The notes below the pieces were generated by a model. It saw only the letters and a program-made list of their open reading frames with translations, searched no databases and was not told the origin of the DNA. Positions 34,731 to 43,617 of a stretch of 64,000 nucleotides of DNA are shown piece by piece. The translations under genes were made by a program, and so were the position numbers. The stretch is from the NCBI GenBank assembly GCA_023451735.1, contig JAEXYH010000096.1, positions 1-64,000 on the forward strand, written 5' to 3'. Source of the stretch: Pseudomonadota bacterium (lineage in GTDB: Bacteria; Pseudomonadota; Alphaproteobacteria; Rhizobiales; Rhizobiaceae). Position 1 is the first letter of the stretch; every line of letters begins with the position of its first letter.

Positions 34731-35882
34731 TCAGCAGACGATCAGGTCAAGACCACGGCGCGAGAGCGGTTCCGGTGCACCGTCGGTCGTCAGATAGGTA
34801 TGGCCAAGCGTCATCGCGGTGCCGCTGTCTGAATCCATGATGATCATGTGCACGAACAGCGTCATGTCAGGAAGAATTTCCTGCGGATTGCCGACATGGA
34901 ACATCTGCTGTTCCATCCAGGATGGCGAGAAACGGGCGCCGAGCGAGTAGCCGCAGGCGTTCAGCCGGTGCCGGGACAGGCCGCGCTCGTCGAGGATGCG
35001 CGCATGGGTGTCGAAGACGTCGCCGAAAGTGTGGCCGGGGCGAAGCACCTCTTCGATCGCCTGGATGGTTTCCAGGCAGGCCTTGTAAAGCTCTCGGTGG
35101 CGCAGCGACGGCTCGCCGATCACGACCGTGCGCATCATCGCGGCGTGATAATGGGCAGATGCGCCGGCCCACTCGAGCGTCAGTTGATCGTTGGCCTCGA
35201 GCTTGCGCCGACCGGCCTTGTATCGGCACAGAAGCGCATCTTGGCCGGAACCGATGATGAATTCGTTGGCCGGATAGTCGCCGCCGCCGGAAAATACCGC
35301 GCCCTGCATGGCCGCAAGAATATCTGCCTCGTCACCGCCTGCCTTGATCAGTGGAAGAGCGGCATCCAGGGCGTCGTCCGCCAGTTCGGCGGCATGCCTT
35401 GCGTAAGCGACCTCGGCCGGGCTCTTGATCAGGCGAAGTCCGCCGACAAGGTAGGAAGCGTCGATCAACTGACCGAAGGTGGAGAGCTGGTGATCGAGCA
35501 AGCGCGCGACACGGCCTGTCATGCCATGCGTATCGTATTCGATGCCGATCCTTGCGCCGAGCAGATCCATGTCGCTCAGAAGGTTCTTCAGATCGAGCGT
35601 CGGATCTGCGTTTATCCGATCCACCCAGATGACGATATTTTCGATGGTCGAGGTCTGGCGTGCCTGCCGCAGATCCGCCGAACGCGTCAGCAGCGTCATC
35701 GATCCGTCTGCCTTGACGATCAACGTTTGAAAGAAGCAATAGCCAAACGTGTCGTAGCCGGTGAGCCAATACATGCTTTCTTGCGCGAAGAGCAGCATCG
35801 CATCGAGCTTTTGCTCCCGCATCTCGGCCAGAAGGCGGTTCAGGCGGGCGGAGTATTCATCGCGTTCGAAGTGCAAGGCCAT
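34731..35882 (-). CDS. M24-family creatinase-like hydrolase
   Basis: A 383-residue pita-bread-fold protein: an N-terminal creatinase domain (MLLFAQESMYWLTGYDTFGY) and a C-terminal M24 domain. The first two metal-ligand Asp positions of aminopeptidase P are not Asp: LTLEWAGASAHYHAAMMRTV has Glu237 and Ala. Later CGYSLGARFSPSW and LPDMTLFVHMII resemble creatinase and ectoine hydrolase DoeA, which are metal-independent. A strong GGGAGGA site precedes the ATG; the upstream pgeF stop is one base away, so they form an operon. Confidence 0.78.
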   Translation of the reverse strand: MALHFERDEYSARLNRLLAEMREQKLDAMLLFAQESMYWLTGYDTFGYCFFQTLIVKADGSMTLLTRSADLRQARQTSTIENIVIWVDRINADPTLDLKNLLSDMDLLGARIGIEYDTHGMTGRVARLLDHQLSTFGQLIDASYLVGGLRLIKSPAEVAYARHAAELADDALDAALPLIKAGGDEADILAAMQGAVFSGGGDYPANEFIIGSGQDALLCRYKAGRRKLEANDQLTLEWAGASAHYHAAMMRTVVIGEPSLRHRELYKACLETIQAIEEVLRPGHTFGDVFDTHARILDERGLSRHRLNACGYSLGARFSPSWMEQQMFHVGNPQEILPDMTLFVHMIIMDSDSGTAMTLGHTYLTTDGAPEPLSRRGLDLIVC

Positions 35883-35883
35883 T

Positions 35884-36681
35884 TCAATCCTCCCGGATCG
35901 CGATTGCTGAAATCTGGCGGCCGTAATCCGGCTCTTTTGCGTGCGTGGTGCGTCGATAGGAAAAGAAGCGTTCGGTATCGGGATAGGTGTCCAGGTTCAG
36001 ATTTTCGGCACGTATGCCGGCGTCGCTCAGACGCTTGATCGTCAGCGACGGCAGGTCGAACATTGCATGGTGCTGTTTGTTCGAAGCAGAAAAGAAGATC
36101 TCGTATGAAGGATCGGCAGCTTTGAAGTTCGAGACGAATTCCGGCCCCACCTCATAGCTCTTCGGTCCAATCGACGGACCGAGCACGGCGGTGATGCGGG
36201 TTCGATCCGCCCCGAGCGACACCATGGCCGCGATGGTGTTTTCGAGCACGCCATGCAGAGCACCCTTCCATCCGGCATGAGCTGCACCGATCACGCCGGC
36301 TTCAGCGTCGGCAAACAGAATCGGTCCGCAATCGGCCGACAACACGCCGAGCACGATGCCCGGAAGGTTGGTTACCATCGCATCGGCCTTCGGCCTTTCG
36401 CTTGCCGCCGACTGCGCGTCGACGATCACGACATCCGGAGAATGGACCTGATGGACGGTTGCCAGTCTTTCGAGCGGCAGGTCGAACCATGCGGCAACGC
36501 GAGCACGATTTTCGATCACCCTGTCGCGATCATCATCCGAGCCAATGCCGACATTCAGCCCTGCGTAGATGCCCTCGGAAACGCCGCCTTTGCGGGTAAA
36601 AAAGCCGTGCCGGATGCGTGCACCTGCCCGTTCACGCAGCAACTCGCTTTCGATCGGCAGCGGCAGGTTCTTGTTCGGCAT
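35884..36681 (-). CDS. pgeF: Peptidoglycan editing factor / multicopper polyphenol oxidase-like (YfiH family)
   Basis: A 265-residue laccase-domain protein. Key blocks: HGFFTRKGGVSEG, ATVHQVHSPDV, LSADCGPIL and AAHAGWKGALHG, whose Cys and His bind zinc or copper. E. coli YfiH/PgeF removes misplaced serine from peptidoglycan precursors; purine nucleosidase activities are reported for human relatives. The ATG at 36681 is chosen over an upstream GTG. In a run with lgt, a midA-like gene and the M24 gene. Confidence 0.85.
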   Translation of the reverse strand: MPNKNLPLPIESELLRERAGARIRHGFFTRKGGVSEGIYAGLNVGIGSDDDRDRVIENRARVAAWFDLPLERLATVHQVHSPDVVIVDAQSAASERPKADAMVTNLPGIVLGVLSADCGPILFADAEAGVIGAAHAGWKGALHGVLENTIAAMVSLGADRTRITAVLGPSIGPKSYEVGPEFVSNFKAADPSYEIFFSASNKQHHAMFDLPSLTIKRLSDAGIRAENLNLDTYPDTERFFSYRRTTHAKEPDYGRQISAIAIRED

Positions 36682-36789
36682 ATGCGTCCATCCTGTTGAT
36701 TTTACGAGGTAATGCACGCGAATGCGGATGCTTGCGCGGGCGAGATTGGCGCAAAAGCCGCCAATCTGTCAATGCGGTTCAGCCAAGGA

Positions 36790-37902
36790 TCAGTCGATGG
36801 CGCGGAACGGCATGAGCTTCACGGCGGGGCTTGAAACAGCGATGACCTTGAAAAGCTCTCCCATCTTTCCCGCACCTTCGCCGGCCAGCCGATCGACGGC
36901 GGCACCGATGAGGCGCTGTTCGGACGGTTCCTTGTCGCGGGCAAGCGCTGTGGCACGTTCGGCCAGCCCCAATCCATAGAGGAACTCTCCCTGATGCAGG
37001 CCTCCATTCAGATGAACGCCGCTTGCCAGGGCCACTTTGGCAAGGTCCTCGAAATCCACATGGCTGGTGAGATCCGCCTCGCCCGGATGGGCGAATGGCG
37101 GGTCGAAATCGTGGTTCAGGATTGCCTGCAGCGTGTCGCCGAAGCCGGTGACCATATGGCCGTAGTCTATGATCAAGGCCGTGCCGCCATGCTGGCGCAG
37201 GCGCTCGCACAGGGTCTGCATGACCGCTTGCCGGGCGGGAGCCACCTCGAAGACGGTGCCGTCCGGAACGGAGCCGGTGTGAGGTGGAAGCAACGTGGGG
37301 TCAACGGTCGCGACACCCGCCGCGAATGCGAGTTCGTCATTGAGATCAAGACCAATCAGGCGCTCGCGAAAACCGGTCGGCGTCTTGATGAACTGACGGA
37401 TCGGAATGGCGTCGAAGAGCTCGTTGGCGGCAATCAGGCAGAAGCCTTCCGGCACGTCTTCAAAACTGGCGTGCCAGTTGATGAGCGTTGAATACGCTTC
37501 AAGCGTCACGCGCTGGACGCCGCGAAGGCGTTCGCTTGTTTCAACAAGGTGCACCGACAGCCGTTCGAAAAGGGCAGGCGCGATCCGTTTGATGACGCGC
37601 AGCATGTCGGCCATCATCGTGCCTCGGCCGGGCCCGATCTCGACCAGATGAACGACTTCAGGCGTGCCATGCTGCTGCCAGGCATGAACCATGAAGATAC
37701 CGACCATCTCGCCGAACAACTGGCTAATTTCCGGGGCGGTTATGAAGTCGCCGTGGCGGCCGAAGGGCTCGCGTGTACGGTAATATCCGTATTCGGGATC
37801 GGCGAGGCAGAGCGCAAAGTAGTCGGTAACGGTGATAGGGCCGTTCGTGCGGATGAGGTTCTTGATCTTGTCTGCCAGGGGGGTGGTTTCGGGCGTGCTC
37901 AT
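36790..37902 (-). CDS. SAM-dependent methyltransferase, MidA/NDUFAF7 family
   Basis: A 370-residue class I methyltransferase of the DUF185 family. It carries HLVEIGPGRGTMMADMLR (SAM loop), the N-terminal ITVTDYFALCLADPEYGYY and FGRHGDFITAPE, all diagnostic. The mitochondrial relative NDUFAF7 symmetrically dimethylates an Arg of complex I subunit NDUFS2, so a role in NADH dehydrogenase assembly is likely. It follows lgt by 15 bases. Confidence 0.85.
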   Translation of the reverse strand: MSTPETTPLADKIKNLIRTNGPITVTDYFALCLADPEYGYYRTREPFGRHGDFITAPEISQLFGEMVGIFMVHAWQQHGTPEVVHLVEIGPGRGTMMADMLRVIKRIAPALFERLSVHLVETSERLRGVQRVTLEAYSTLINWHASFEDVPEGFCLIAANELFDAIPIRQFIKTPTGFRERLIGLDLNDELAFAAGVATVDPTLLPPHTGSVPDGTVFEVAPARQAVMQTLCERLRQHGGTALIIDYGHMVTGFGDTLQAILNHDFDPPFAHPGEADLTSHVDFEDLAKVALASGVHLNGGLHQGEFLYGLGLAERATALARDKEPSEQRLIGAAVDRLAGEGAGKMGELFKVIAVSSPAVKLMPFRAID

Positions 37903-37917
37903 GGCGGACTTAATCCT

Positions 37918-38769
37918 TCATGCCTCGACAGCGCGGGCCGCGACCAGCGCCCGCAAAGCCGCCCAAAGGCCGATCAGTACCATCGGGGTTGAGAGCACCA
38001 TGCCCATGGTCAACCAGTTCGTGCCGACAAGATAACCGAGCTGCGCGTCGGGCTCACGGAAAAACTCGACGAAGATGCGCGACAAACCATAGCCCATAAC
38101 GAAAATGCCGGCGATCAGACCCGGCTTCTTCAGCGCCTTGATGCCGAAAATCAGGGCGGCAAGCACCAGAAGCAGGATAATTCCCTCCAGCCCGGCTTCA
38201 TAAAGCTGGCTCGGGTGACGTGCGAAAGGTCCGCCCGTCGGAAAGACGATCGCCCAGGGCGCCGAGCTCAGTCGGCCCCACAGTTCGCCGTTGATGAAGT
38301 TGGCGATACGACCGAAGAATAGGCCGATTGGCACGACTGCCGCGATGATATCGAACATGCTCCAGACAGGAATGGCGTTCTTGCGGGCAAACAGGATCAT
38401 CGCAACAATCGCGCCCAAGAGGCCGCCATGAAAGGACATGCCGCCGTTCCAGATCTGGATGATACGGATCGGGTCCTCCAGCATCGGCGGCAGGTCATAA
38501 AAGAGCACATAACCGGTGCGGCCACCGACCACGATGCCGACGGCGATCCAGACGAGAAAGTCATCCAGATGCGTCTTGGTCATCGGCGCGGCGCCGCCCT
38601 TCCAGAGCGCTGGCCTGTCGATCAGTTTGCGGGCGTAAAACCAGCCGAGCAGGATGCCCGCGACATAGGCCAGGCCGTACCAGTGAACGGCCAGAGGCCC
38701 GATGGAAAATGCCACCGGATCGATGCTTGGAAACGGCAGAATGGCAAGAAGATTCAGTGCTTCGTACAA
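37918..38769 (-). CDS. lgt: Prolipoprotein diacylglyceryl transferase
   Basis: A multi-pass membrane enzyme that attaches diacylglycerol to the lipobox Cys. It has HWYGLAYVAGILLGW, the WNGGMSFHGGLLGA block, GRIANFINGELWGR with conserved Arg, and the HPSQLYEAGLEG motif. I place the start at a TTG (38769), preceded by CACCGGGAA, which gives 283 residues, the normal rhizobial length; an ATG at 38805 is an alternative. Two candidate lipoproteins in this window are its substrates. Confidence 0.9.
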   Translation of the reverse strand: MYEALNLLAILPFPSIDPVAFSIGPLAVHWYGLAYVAGILLGWFYARKLIDRPALWKGGAAPMTKTHLDDFLVWIAVGIVVGGRTGYVLFYDLPPMLEDPIRIIQIWNGGMSFHGGLLGAIVAMILFARKNAIPVWSMFDIIAAVVPIGLFFGRIANFINGELWGRLSSAPWAIVFPTGGPFARHPSQLYEAGLEGIILLLVLAALIFGIKALKKPGLIAGIFVMGYGLSRIFVEFFREPDAQLGYLVGTNWLTMGMVLSTPMVLIGLWAALRALVAARAVEA

Positions 38770-38957
38770 TGTTTGTTCCCGGTGAGGCCGACGTCGGCGG
38801 ACCATGGCCTTAGCAAAAGTGGCGGTCAAGCCGGAATCGCGCAACCAGTTACCACAGTAGTGGATGGAGCTTGCAACAGACCGTCGCTGGCCCTACTTCC
38901 TTGTCATGGTATTATGATATGCCGGGGCATTTCCGCCGGCTTCAAGGAGATGACGAC

Positions 38958-39218
38958 ATGTCGACCGGGACAAACCGTATTTTTGATGACTTCGCAAAGA
39001 TCATGACGGATGCCGCGGGCGCTGCCCAAGGTGTACGCAAGGAAATGGAAACGGCCTTCCATGCCCAGGCCGACCGGTTCCTCAACAGCATGGATGTCGT
39101 GAAGCGCGAGGAATTCGAGGCCGTGCGCGAGATGGCTGCGCGTGCTCGAGACGAAAACGATGCGCTGAAGGCTCGGATCGAGGCCCTCGAAGCAAAGCTT
39201 GCTGCCCAGCAAGGCTGA
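38958..39218 (+). CDS. ubiK: UbiK/BMFP-family accessory protein
   Basis: An 86-residue amphipathic, coiled-coil protein (PF04380). NRIFDDFAKIMTDAAGAAQG is the N-terminal half; the C-terminal half, KREEFEAVREMAARARDENDAL..., is a heptad coiled coil. E. coli UbiK helps assemble ubiquinone-synthesis enzymes; membrane fusion activity is known for Brucella. AAGGAG lies nine bases before the ATG. Divergent from lgt. Confidence 0.8.
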   Translation: MSTGTNRIFDDFAKIMTDAAGAAQGVRKEMETAFHAQADRFLNSMDVVKREEFEAVREMAARARDENDALKARIEALEAKLAAQQG

Positions 39219-39662
39219 ATCGCAGCCGCATAAGTCTTGGAATCATCTCGGTCTCCCATGTTCGCATGGGAGGCCGATTCGTATCTGTCATTAACCTTTC
39301 TGTGCCGTGCAGGAGCAATGTCCCCCTGTAGTGAGATGTGTATATCCTCAAAAAACTCCCGCCTGTGGACACTGCCGAAAAAGGTAAGCGGCAGAGTCAT
39401 TTACCCATCTCCGCTGATCTCCGATACGAACGGTAGTGGAGCGTAACCCACCGAAATAATGGGGGGAGGGGGTGGAAGCTCGAAGTGGTCTAGTTACACT
39501 GATTTTAAATGATGATTCGAAACGGACTGGTAAGCTCCAGGCAGGGTTACAGCGTTAATCTGGCGGCGCCGTAAGATCATCGGGAGTGTTGTTTCCGGTT
39601 AATTGTTTCGCGTGTTGGCGTTTCTCGCAACTCCGCATTCATTCCGGTCTAAAAGGTGCCGC
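39219..39662. other. Long gene-free interval between ubiK and the ybjN-type gene
   Basis: 444 bases. Apart from the hairpin at 39240-39278 it contains a G-rich tract (about 39460-39475), and no ORF with a ribosome site except at its very end. No tRNA or known small RNA was recognised. Confidence 0.35.
39240..39278 (+). terminator. Terminator hairpin after ubiK
   Basis: CTCCCATG-TTCG-CATGGGAG (8-bp, TTCG loop), extended outward by TCGG/CCGA and GAATC/GATTC pairs. No long T-run follows, so it may be only partly efficient. Confidence 0.65.
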
Positions 39663-40163
39663 ATGAGCCTCATGGAATTGGAAATTGAACGTCAATCGAA
39701 TCCGGTCGACATGATCGAATTCGTCGCTGCGTCCAACGACTGGACGTTCGAGCGCTCCGGCGAAGACGAGATCGCCATGACCGTTGAAGGTCGCTGGACC
39801 GACTATCACGTTTCCTTTTCCTGGATGGAGGATTTCGAAGCGCTGCATCTGGCATGCGCTTTCGATCTCAAAATCCCGGATACTCGCATGAACGAGATCC
39901 TCCGCCTGCTGTCGCATGTGAATGGTCAGACGCTGATGGGCCATTTCGACCTGTGGCGTCAGGAAGACGTGATCATCTTCCGTCAGTCGCTGCTTCTGGC
40001 CGGCGGCGCGGAGCCGACCAACCAGCAGGTGGAAGTGCTGCTTTCCAGCGCGCTCGACGCTTGCGAGAGCTATTACCAGGCATTCCAGTTCGTCGTTTGG
40101 TCCGGCATGGAAGCCAAGGCTGCCATGGACGCCGTTTTGTTCGAAACCGTCGGCGAGTGCTGA
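39663..40163 (+). CDS. YbjN-domain protein
   Basis: A 166-residue soluble protein of the YbjN family (PF10722), with the fold of type III secretion chaperones. Visible blocks are MTVEGRWTDYHVSFSW and VIIFRQSLLLAGGAEP. In other bacteria YbjN affects motility, biofilm and stress; no biochemical role is known. The ATG at 39663 has AAAAGGTG before it. Two bases separate it from proC, so they are co-transcribed. Confidence 0.8.
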   Translation: MSLMELEIERQSNPVDMIEFVAASNDWTFERSGEDEIAMTVEGRWTDYHVSFSWMEDFEALHLACAFDLKIPDTRMNEILRLLSHVNGQTLMGHFDLWRQEDVIIFRQSLLLAGGAEPTNQQVEVLLSSALDACESYYQAFQFVVWSGMEAKAAMDAVLFETVGEC

Positions 40164-40165
40164 AC

Positions 40166-40981
40166 ATGGCGGCTGGCAGCGGATCGATCATCCTCGTCGG
40201 CGCCGGCAATATGGGCGGTGCCATGCTGGCCGGCTGGCTGGACAATGGCGTTGCCGGAAGCCGGGTCACGGTTGTCGATCCGTCGCCATCGGAAAAGATG
40301 CAGGCCAAGATTGCTGCGGCCGGCGCAAAGCATGTGACATCCGTGGATGAAGGAATGGTCGCCGACATTCTTTTCCTGGCGGTCAAGCCGCAGATGATGG
40401 ATGTGGTGCTGCCGCCCTTGAAGCCGGTTGTCGGAGAGAGAACGGCGGTCGTCTCCGTTGCGGCGGGCAAGACGCTCAACTATTTCAAGAGCTATCTCGG
40501 CGACGCCGCCATGGTACGTGCAATGCCGAACACGCCGGCGATGATCGGTCGCGGCGTGACCGGTGCGTTTGCGAATGAGCGTGTGACCAGCGCTCAGCGC
40601 GATGCGGTCGATGCATTGCTGAGGGTCAGCGGTCCTGTCGAATGGGTGGCAAGCGAAGCCGATATCGACGCCGTTACGGCGGTGTCGGGCAGCGGCCCTG
40701 CTTATGTGTTCTATCTCGTCGAGTGCATGGCAGAGGCAGGCCGAAAACTAGGCCTGCCGGCGGACCTCGCCATGCGGCTCGCGCGGGAAACCGTCTCGGG
40801 GGCTGGTGAGTTGTTGAACCAGTCCCCGGAGGACGCGGCCCAGCTTCGCAAAAACGTCACTTCGCCCGGTGGAACAACGGCGGCCGCACTTTCCGTGCTA
40901 ATGGCAGATGACGGAATCCAGCCGATCTTCGACAGGGCCATTGCCGCTGCACGCACACGGGCCGAAGAACTGGGCAACTGA
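40166..40981 (+). CDS. proC: Pyrroline-5-carboxylate reductase
   Basis: A 271-residue enzyme for the last step of proline synthesis with NAD(P)H. The dinucleotide-binding IILVGAGNMGGAML is at the N-terminus; substrate-binding MPNTPAMIGRG, SGSGPAYVF and the C-terminal NVTSPGGTTAAAL are present. Start ATG 40166 follows the ybjN stop by two bases; csaA follows 16 bases on. Confidence 0.96.
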   Translation: MAAGSGSIILVGAGNMGGAMLAGWLDNGVAGSRVTVVDPSPSEKMQAKIAAAGAKHVTSVDEGMVADILFLAVKPQMMDVVLPPLKPVVGERTAVVSVAAGKTLNYFKSYLGDAAMVRAMPNTPAMIGRGVTGAFANERVTSAQRDAVDALLRVSGPVEWVASEADIDAVTAVSGSGPAYVFYLVECMAEAGRKLGLPADLAMRLARETVSGAGELLNQSPEDAAQLRKNVTSPGGTTAAALSVLMADDGIQPIFDRAIAAARTRAEELGN

Positions 40982-40997
40982 TCGTAGGGTAGCAGGC

Positions 40998-41339
40998 ATG
41001 GCAGACGAGATTACTTACGGGGATTTCGAGAAGGTCGATATCCGGGTCGGGACGATCATCAAGGCCGAGCCCTTTCCGGAAGCGCGCAAGCCGGCCTACA
41101 AGCTGAAGATCGATTTCGGCCCCGAAATTGGCGTGAAGAAATCATCGGCGCAGATCACCGTTCACTACACGCTGGAATCACTCATTGGTCGTCAGGTTCT
41201 CGGCGTCGTGAATTTCCCGCCGCGCCAGATCGGCCCGGTTCGCTCCGAAGTGCTCACCCTGGGTTTTGAAGACGAGAACGGCGCAATCGTGCTGGCCTCG
41301 GTGGAGCAGGGTGTTCCGAACGGACGGAAGATGATGTGA
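40998..41339 (+). CDS. csaA: tRNA-binding domain protein, CsaA
   Basis: A 113-residue OB-fold protein matching the CsaA chaperone family: DFEKVDIRVGTIIKAEPFPEA at the start, the export-related SSAQITVHYTL and VNFPPRQIGPVRSEVLTLGF. CsaA binds tRNA and, in Bacillus, has been proposed to aid secretion. Last gene of the ybjN-proC-csaA run, followed by a strong terminator. Confidence 0.87.
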   Translation: MADEITYGDFEKVDIRVGTIIKAEPFPEARKPAYKLKIDFGPEIGVKKSSAQITVHYTLESLIGRQVLGVVNFPPRQIGPVRSEVLTLGFEDENGAIVLASVEQGVPNGRKMM

Positions 41340-41368
41340 GCTGGTAAGGTCCATCTGCACATGTAAGA

Positions 41369-41392
41369 GGGTCGCATTCGCGGCCCTTTTTT
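41369..41392 (+). terminator. Rho-independent terminator of csaA
   Basis: GGGTCGC-ATTC-GCGGCCC, a 7-bp stem with one G-U pair, followed directly by TTTTTT. Confidence 0.85.
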
Positions 41393-41398
41393 CTCAGC

Positions 41399-42784
41399 CT
41401 ATGCCGGTATCCGAACGATCGCCCTTAAGCCGCCGCTTGGGCTATCCGCGAGTGTGACGTTGCCGCCGTGGGCGCGGGCGATGTCGCGGGCTATTGCGAG
41501 GCCGAGGCCGGTGCCGGAACTGTCCAGATTGCGGGCCTCGTCCAGTCGGTAGAACGGCTTGAACACCTCCTCCCGTGATTCCGCGGGGATCCCGGGGCCG
41601 TCGTCGTCCAGGGTCAGCGTGAGCCACTTGGCGCTATGCTTTGCGTGAATGTGCAGCGTCTTGGCATAACGTTCGGCATTAGAAGCCAGATTGCCTGCGA
41701 GCCGGGTGAAGGCATTCGGCCGCACGGCGATTTCGTCCTCGCCTTCAACTTCATAGGTAAGCTTTCGGCCGCGCAGCTCGAAATCGATACGGAAGCGTTC
41801 CAGCAGTTCGCTCAGCTTCAGCGTACCGAAATCCTCTTCCGCTTCGCCCTTGGCGAAGGCCAGATAGCCTTCCAGCATTGTCTGCATGTCGTCGACATCT
41901 TCGGTCATGCCGGTTAGTTCCGGCTTGTCGCCGGCAAGCGCCAGCTGAAGCTTGAAGCGGGTGAGGATGGTGCGCAGATCGTGGCTGATCCCGGCGAGCA
42001 TGGCGGTGCGCTGTTCCATCTGCCGTTCGATGCGTTCGCGCATCTGGATAAAGGCAAGGCCGGCGCGGCGGACCTCGTCGGCTCCGCGCGGGGAAAACCC
42101 TTCCGTCTTCTGTCCCTTGCCAAAGCTCTCGGCTGCATCGGCGAGCGACAGGATGGGGCGGATCTGCCCGCGCAGGAAAAGAATGGAGATGAGAACCAGA
42201 ACCAGCGCGATGCTCACCATCCAGACCAGGAAGATATGGGTGTTGGAAGCATAGGTAGAGCCGCGGCGGACAAAGACTCTCAGCACCCGCTGATCGAGCT
42301 TGATACGGATTTCGACAAGTTTGCTGTCGCCGACCGTATCCAGCCAGAACGGCATCTTGATCTGCTGGGTGATCTGGTCGGTCAATATACCGTCCAGCAG
42401 GGAAAAGAAGGGGCGTGGGCGTGGCGGCGGCAACTGTCCGTTCTCTTCCACGGCTATCGTGAGATCGAGCGTCCGGTCGGCGATCTGCGTGATTTCAGTG
42501 TAGTTGCTGTCCTGCGGATAGCTGCGGATGATCTCGATAATGGCTGCTATGTCGCGAACCGTGCCATCGGACAGGCGCTCGGTGACCATGCGCCAGTGGC
42601 GCTCCATGAAGACAGCAGCGACCGCCGTCTGCAGCAACAGCATCGGCAAGATGACGATCAGAAGCGAGCGGGTATAAAGACCTGTCGGCAGCCGGCGGCG
42701 TAGCCAGCGGGTAAATGGACGCCAGCCCGGAATGTTGAACGCCGCCACGTTCTGTCTCAACGTGTCGAAAAAGGCCATTGCCAC
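41399..42784 (-). CDS. Membrane histidine kinase of an OmpR-type pair
   Basis: A 461-residue EnvZ-like sensor. TM1 is at about 40-60, a periplasmic region follows, TM2 about 184-204, HAMP, then H268 in GISHDLRTILTRFKLQLA. The N, G1 and G2 boxes (NLASNAERY, DDDGPGIP, GTGLGLAIA) are intact. The residue usually Pro after HDLRT is Ile. Its gene follows the response regulator on the same strand after a 128-base gap filled by an intergenic repeat. It is the likely phosphate source for the PetR-like regulator. Confidence 0.9.
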   Translation of the reverse strand: MAMAFFDTLRQNVAAFNIPGWRPFTRWLRRRLPTGLYTRSLLIVILPMLLLQTAVAAVFMERHWRMVTERLSDGTVRDIAAIIEIIRSYPQDSNYTEITQIADRTLDLTIAVEENGQLPPPRPRPFFSLLDGILTDQITQQIKMPFWLDTVGDSKLVEIRIKLDQRVLRVFVRRGSTYASNTHIFLVWMVSIALVLVLISILFLRGQIRPILSLADAAESFGKGQKTEGFSPRGADEVRRAGLAFIQMRERIERQMEQRTAMLAGISHDLRTILTRFKLQLALAGDKPELTGMTEDVDDMQTMLEGYLAFAKGEAEEDFGTLKLSELLERFRIDFELRGRKLTYEVEGEDEIAVRPNAFTRLAGNLASNAERYAKTLHIHAKHSAKWLTLTLDDDGPGIPAESREEVFKPFYRLDEARNLDSSGTGLGLAIARDIARAHGGNVTLADSPSGGLRAIVRIPA

Positions 42785-42814
42785 TCCCTGCGCCGATTGC
42801 CGCGGCTGGCTAAA

Positions 42815-42916
42815 GCGTGTCGCGATCCTTCGGATTCGCCAGTCGCACTTTAGTTTTTTGTTTTATCGCATGTCGTTGCCGCAAAACCGCTGCACATTTT
42901 GCGCGACCTGCTTTAG
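42815..42916. repeat. Rhizobial intergenic repeat, copy B
   Basis: Begins GCGTGTCGCGATCCTTCGG and continues CGCATGTCGTTGCC, AAAACCGCTGCACATTTTG and CTGCTTTAG. It corresponds block by block to copy A at 25320-25418. Its TTTAG end supplies the stop codon of the response-regulator gene, so the repeat reached into the coding end. Confidence 0.7.
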
Positions 42917-43608
42917 TCGATGCTCAGCCGGTAGCCGATGCCGCGGACCGTCTGAAGATAGACCGGATTGGCCGGATCGTCCTCTATCTTCCGCCGCAGG
43001 CGGTTGATCTGGACGTCGATCGTCCGTTCCCCGACATCGGAATCGTCTCCGATAAGCTCGTGGCGGGGAATGGTTTCGCCGGCACGCAGCGCAAACAGGA
43101 GCATGATTTCCTGCTCTCTGTCGGTCAGGCGAATGGTCTCGGCCGCGCGCCTCAACTCCTTGCGGGAAATGGAGAAGGTGAATGGTCCGAAGATCACCTG
43201 TTCGATCTTCGGCGTTTCCGACGCGCTACGGCGCAGGATGTTGTTGATGCGCAGAACCAGCTCGCGCGGGTCGAAGGGTTTTGCCAGATAATCGTCGGCG
43301 CCGGCTTCCAGACCCTCGATGCGTGCGTCCGCTTCGACGCGCGCCGTCAAAAGGATCACCGGGATCGTCTTCTTTTCGTAGAGCGATTTCGTCAGTGACA
43401 GTCCGGATTCGCCGGGCATCATCACATCGAGAATGATGAGGTCGAAATGCAGCCCCTCCAGTTTGCGCCGCGCCTCGGCGGCGTCCCCCGCAATCGTCAC
43501 CCTGAAGCCCTGTTCGGTGAGGTAGCGATTGAGCAAGTCGCGGATGCGCTTGTCGTCATCGACAATCAGCAGGTGAGGTGCATCATCCGTCGGCGGTATT
43601 TTCGTCAT
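42913..43608 (-). CDS. petR: OmpR-family response regulator, PetR-like
   Basis: A 231-residue regulator: receiver domain with phospho-acceptor Asp61 (LIILDVMMPGESG), DDDK acidic pocket and KPFDPREL, then a winged-helix DNA-binding domain (ERTIDVQINRLRRKIEDD). Gene order MarR then OmpR-type regulator matches petPR of Rhodobacter, where PetR is essential for cytochrome bc1 expression. The symbol is by resemblance and context, not proven. The MarR gene ends nine bases upstream. Confidence 0.8.
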   Translation of the reverse strand: MTKIPPTDDAPHLLIVDDDKRIRDLLNRYLTEQGFRVTIAGDAAEARRKLEGLHFDLIILDVMMPGESGLSLTKSLYEKKTIPVILLTARVEADARIEGLEAGADDYLAKPFDPRELVLRINNILRRSASETPKIEQVIFGPFTFSISRKELRRAAETIRLTDREQEIMLLFALRAGETIPRHELIGDDSDVGERTIDVQINRLRRKIEDDPANPVYLQTVRGIGYRLSID

Positions 43609-43617
43609 GAGGGCATC

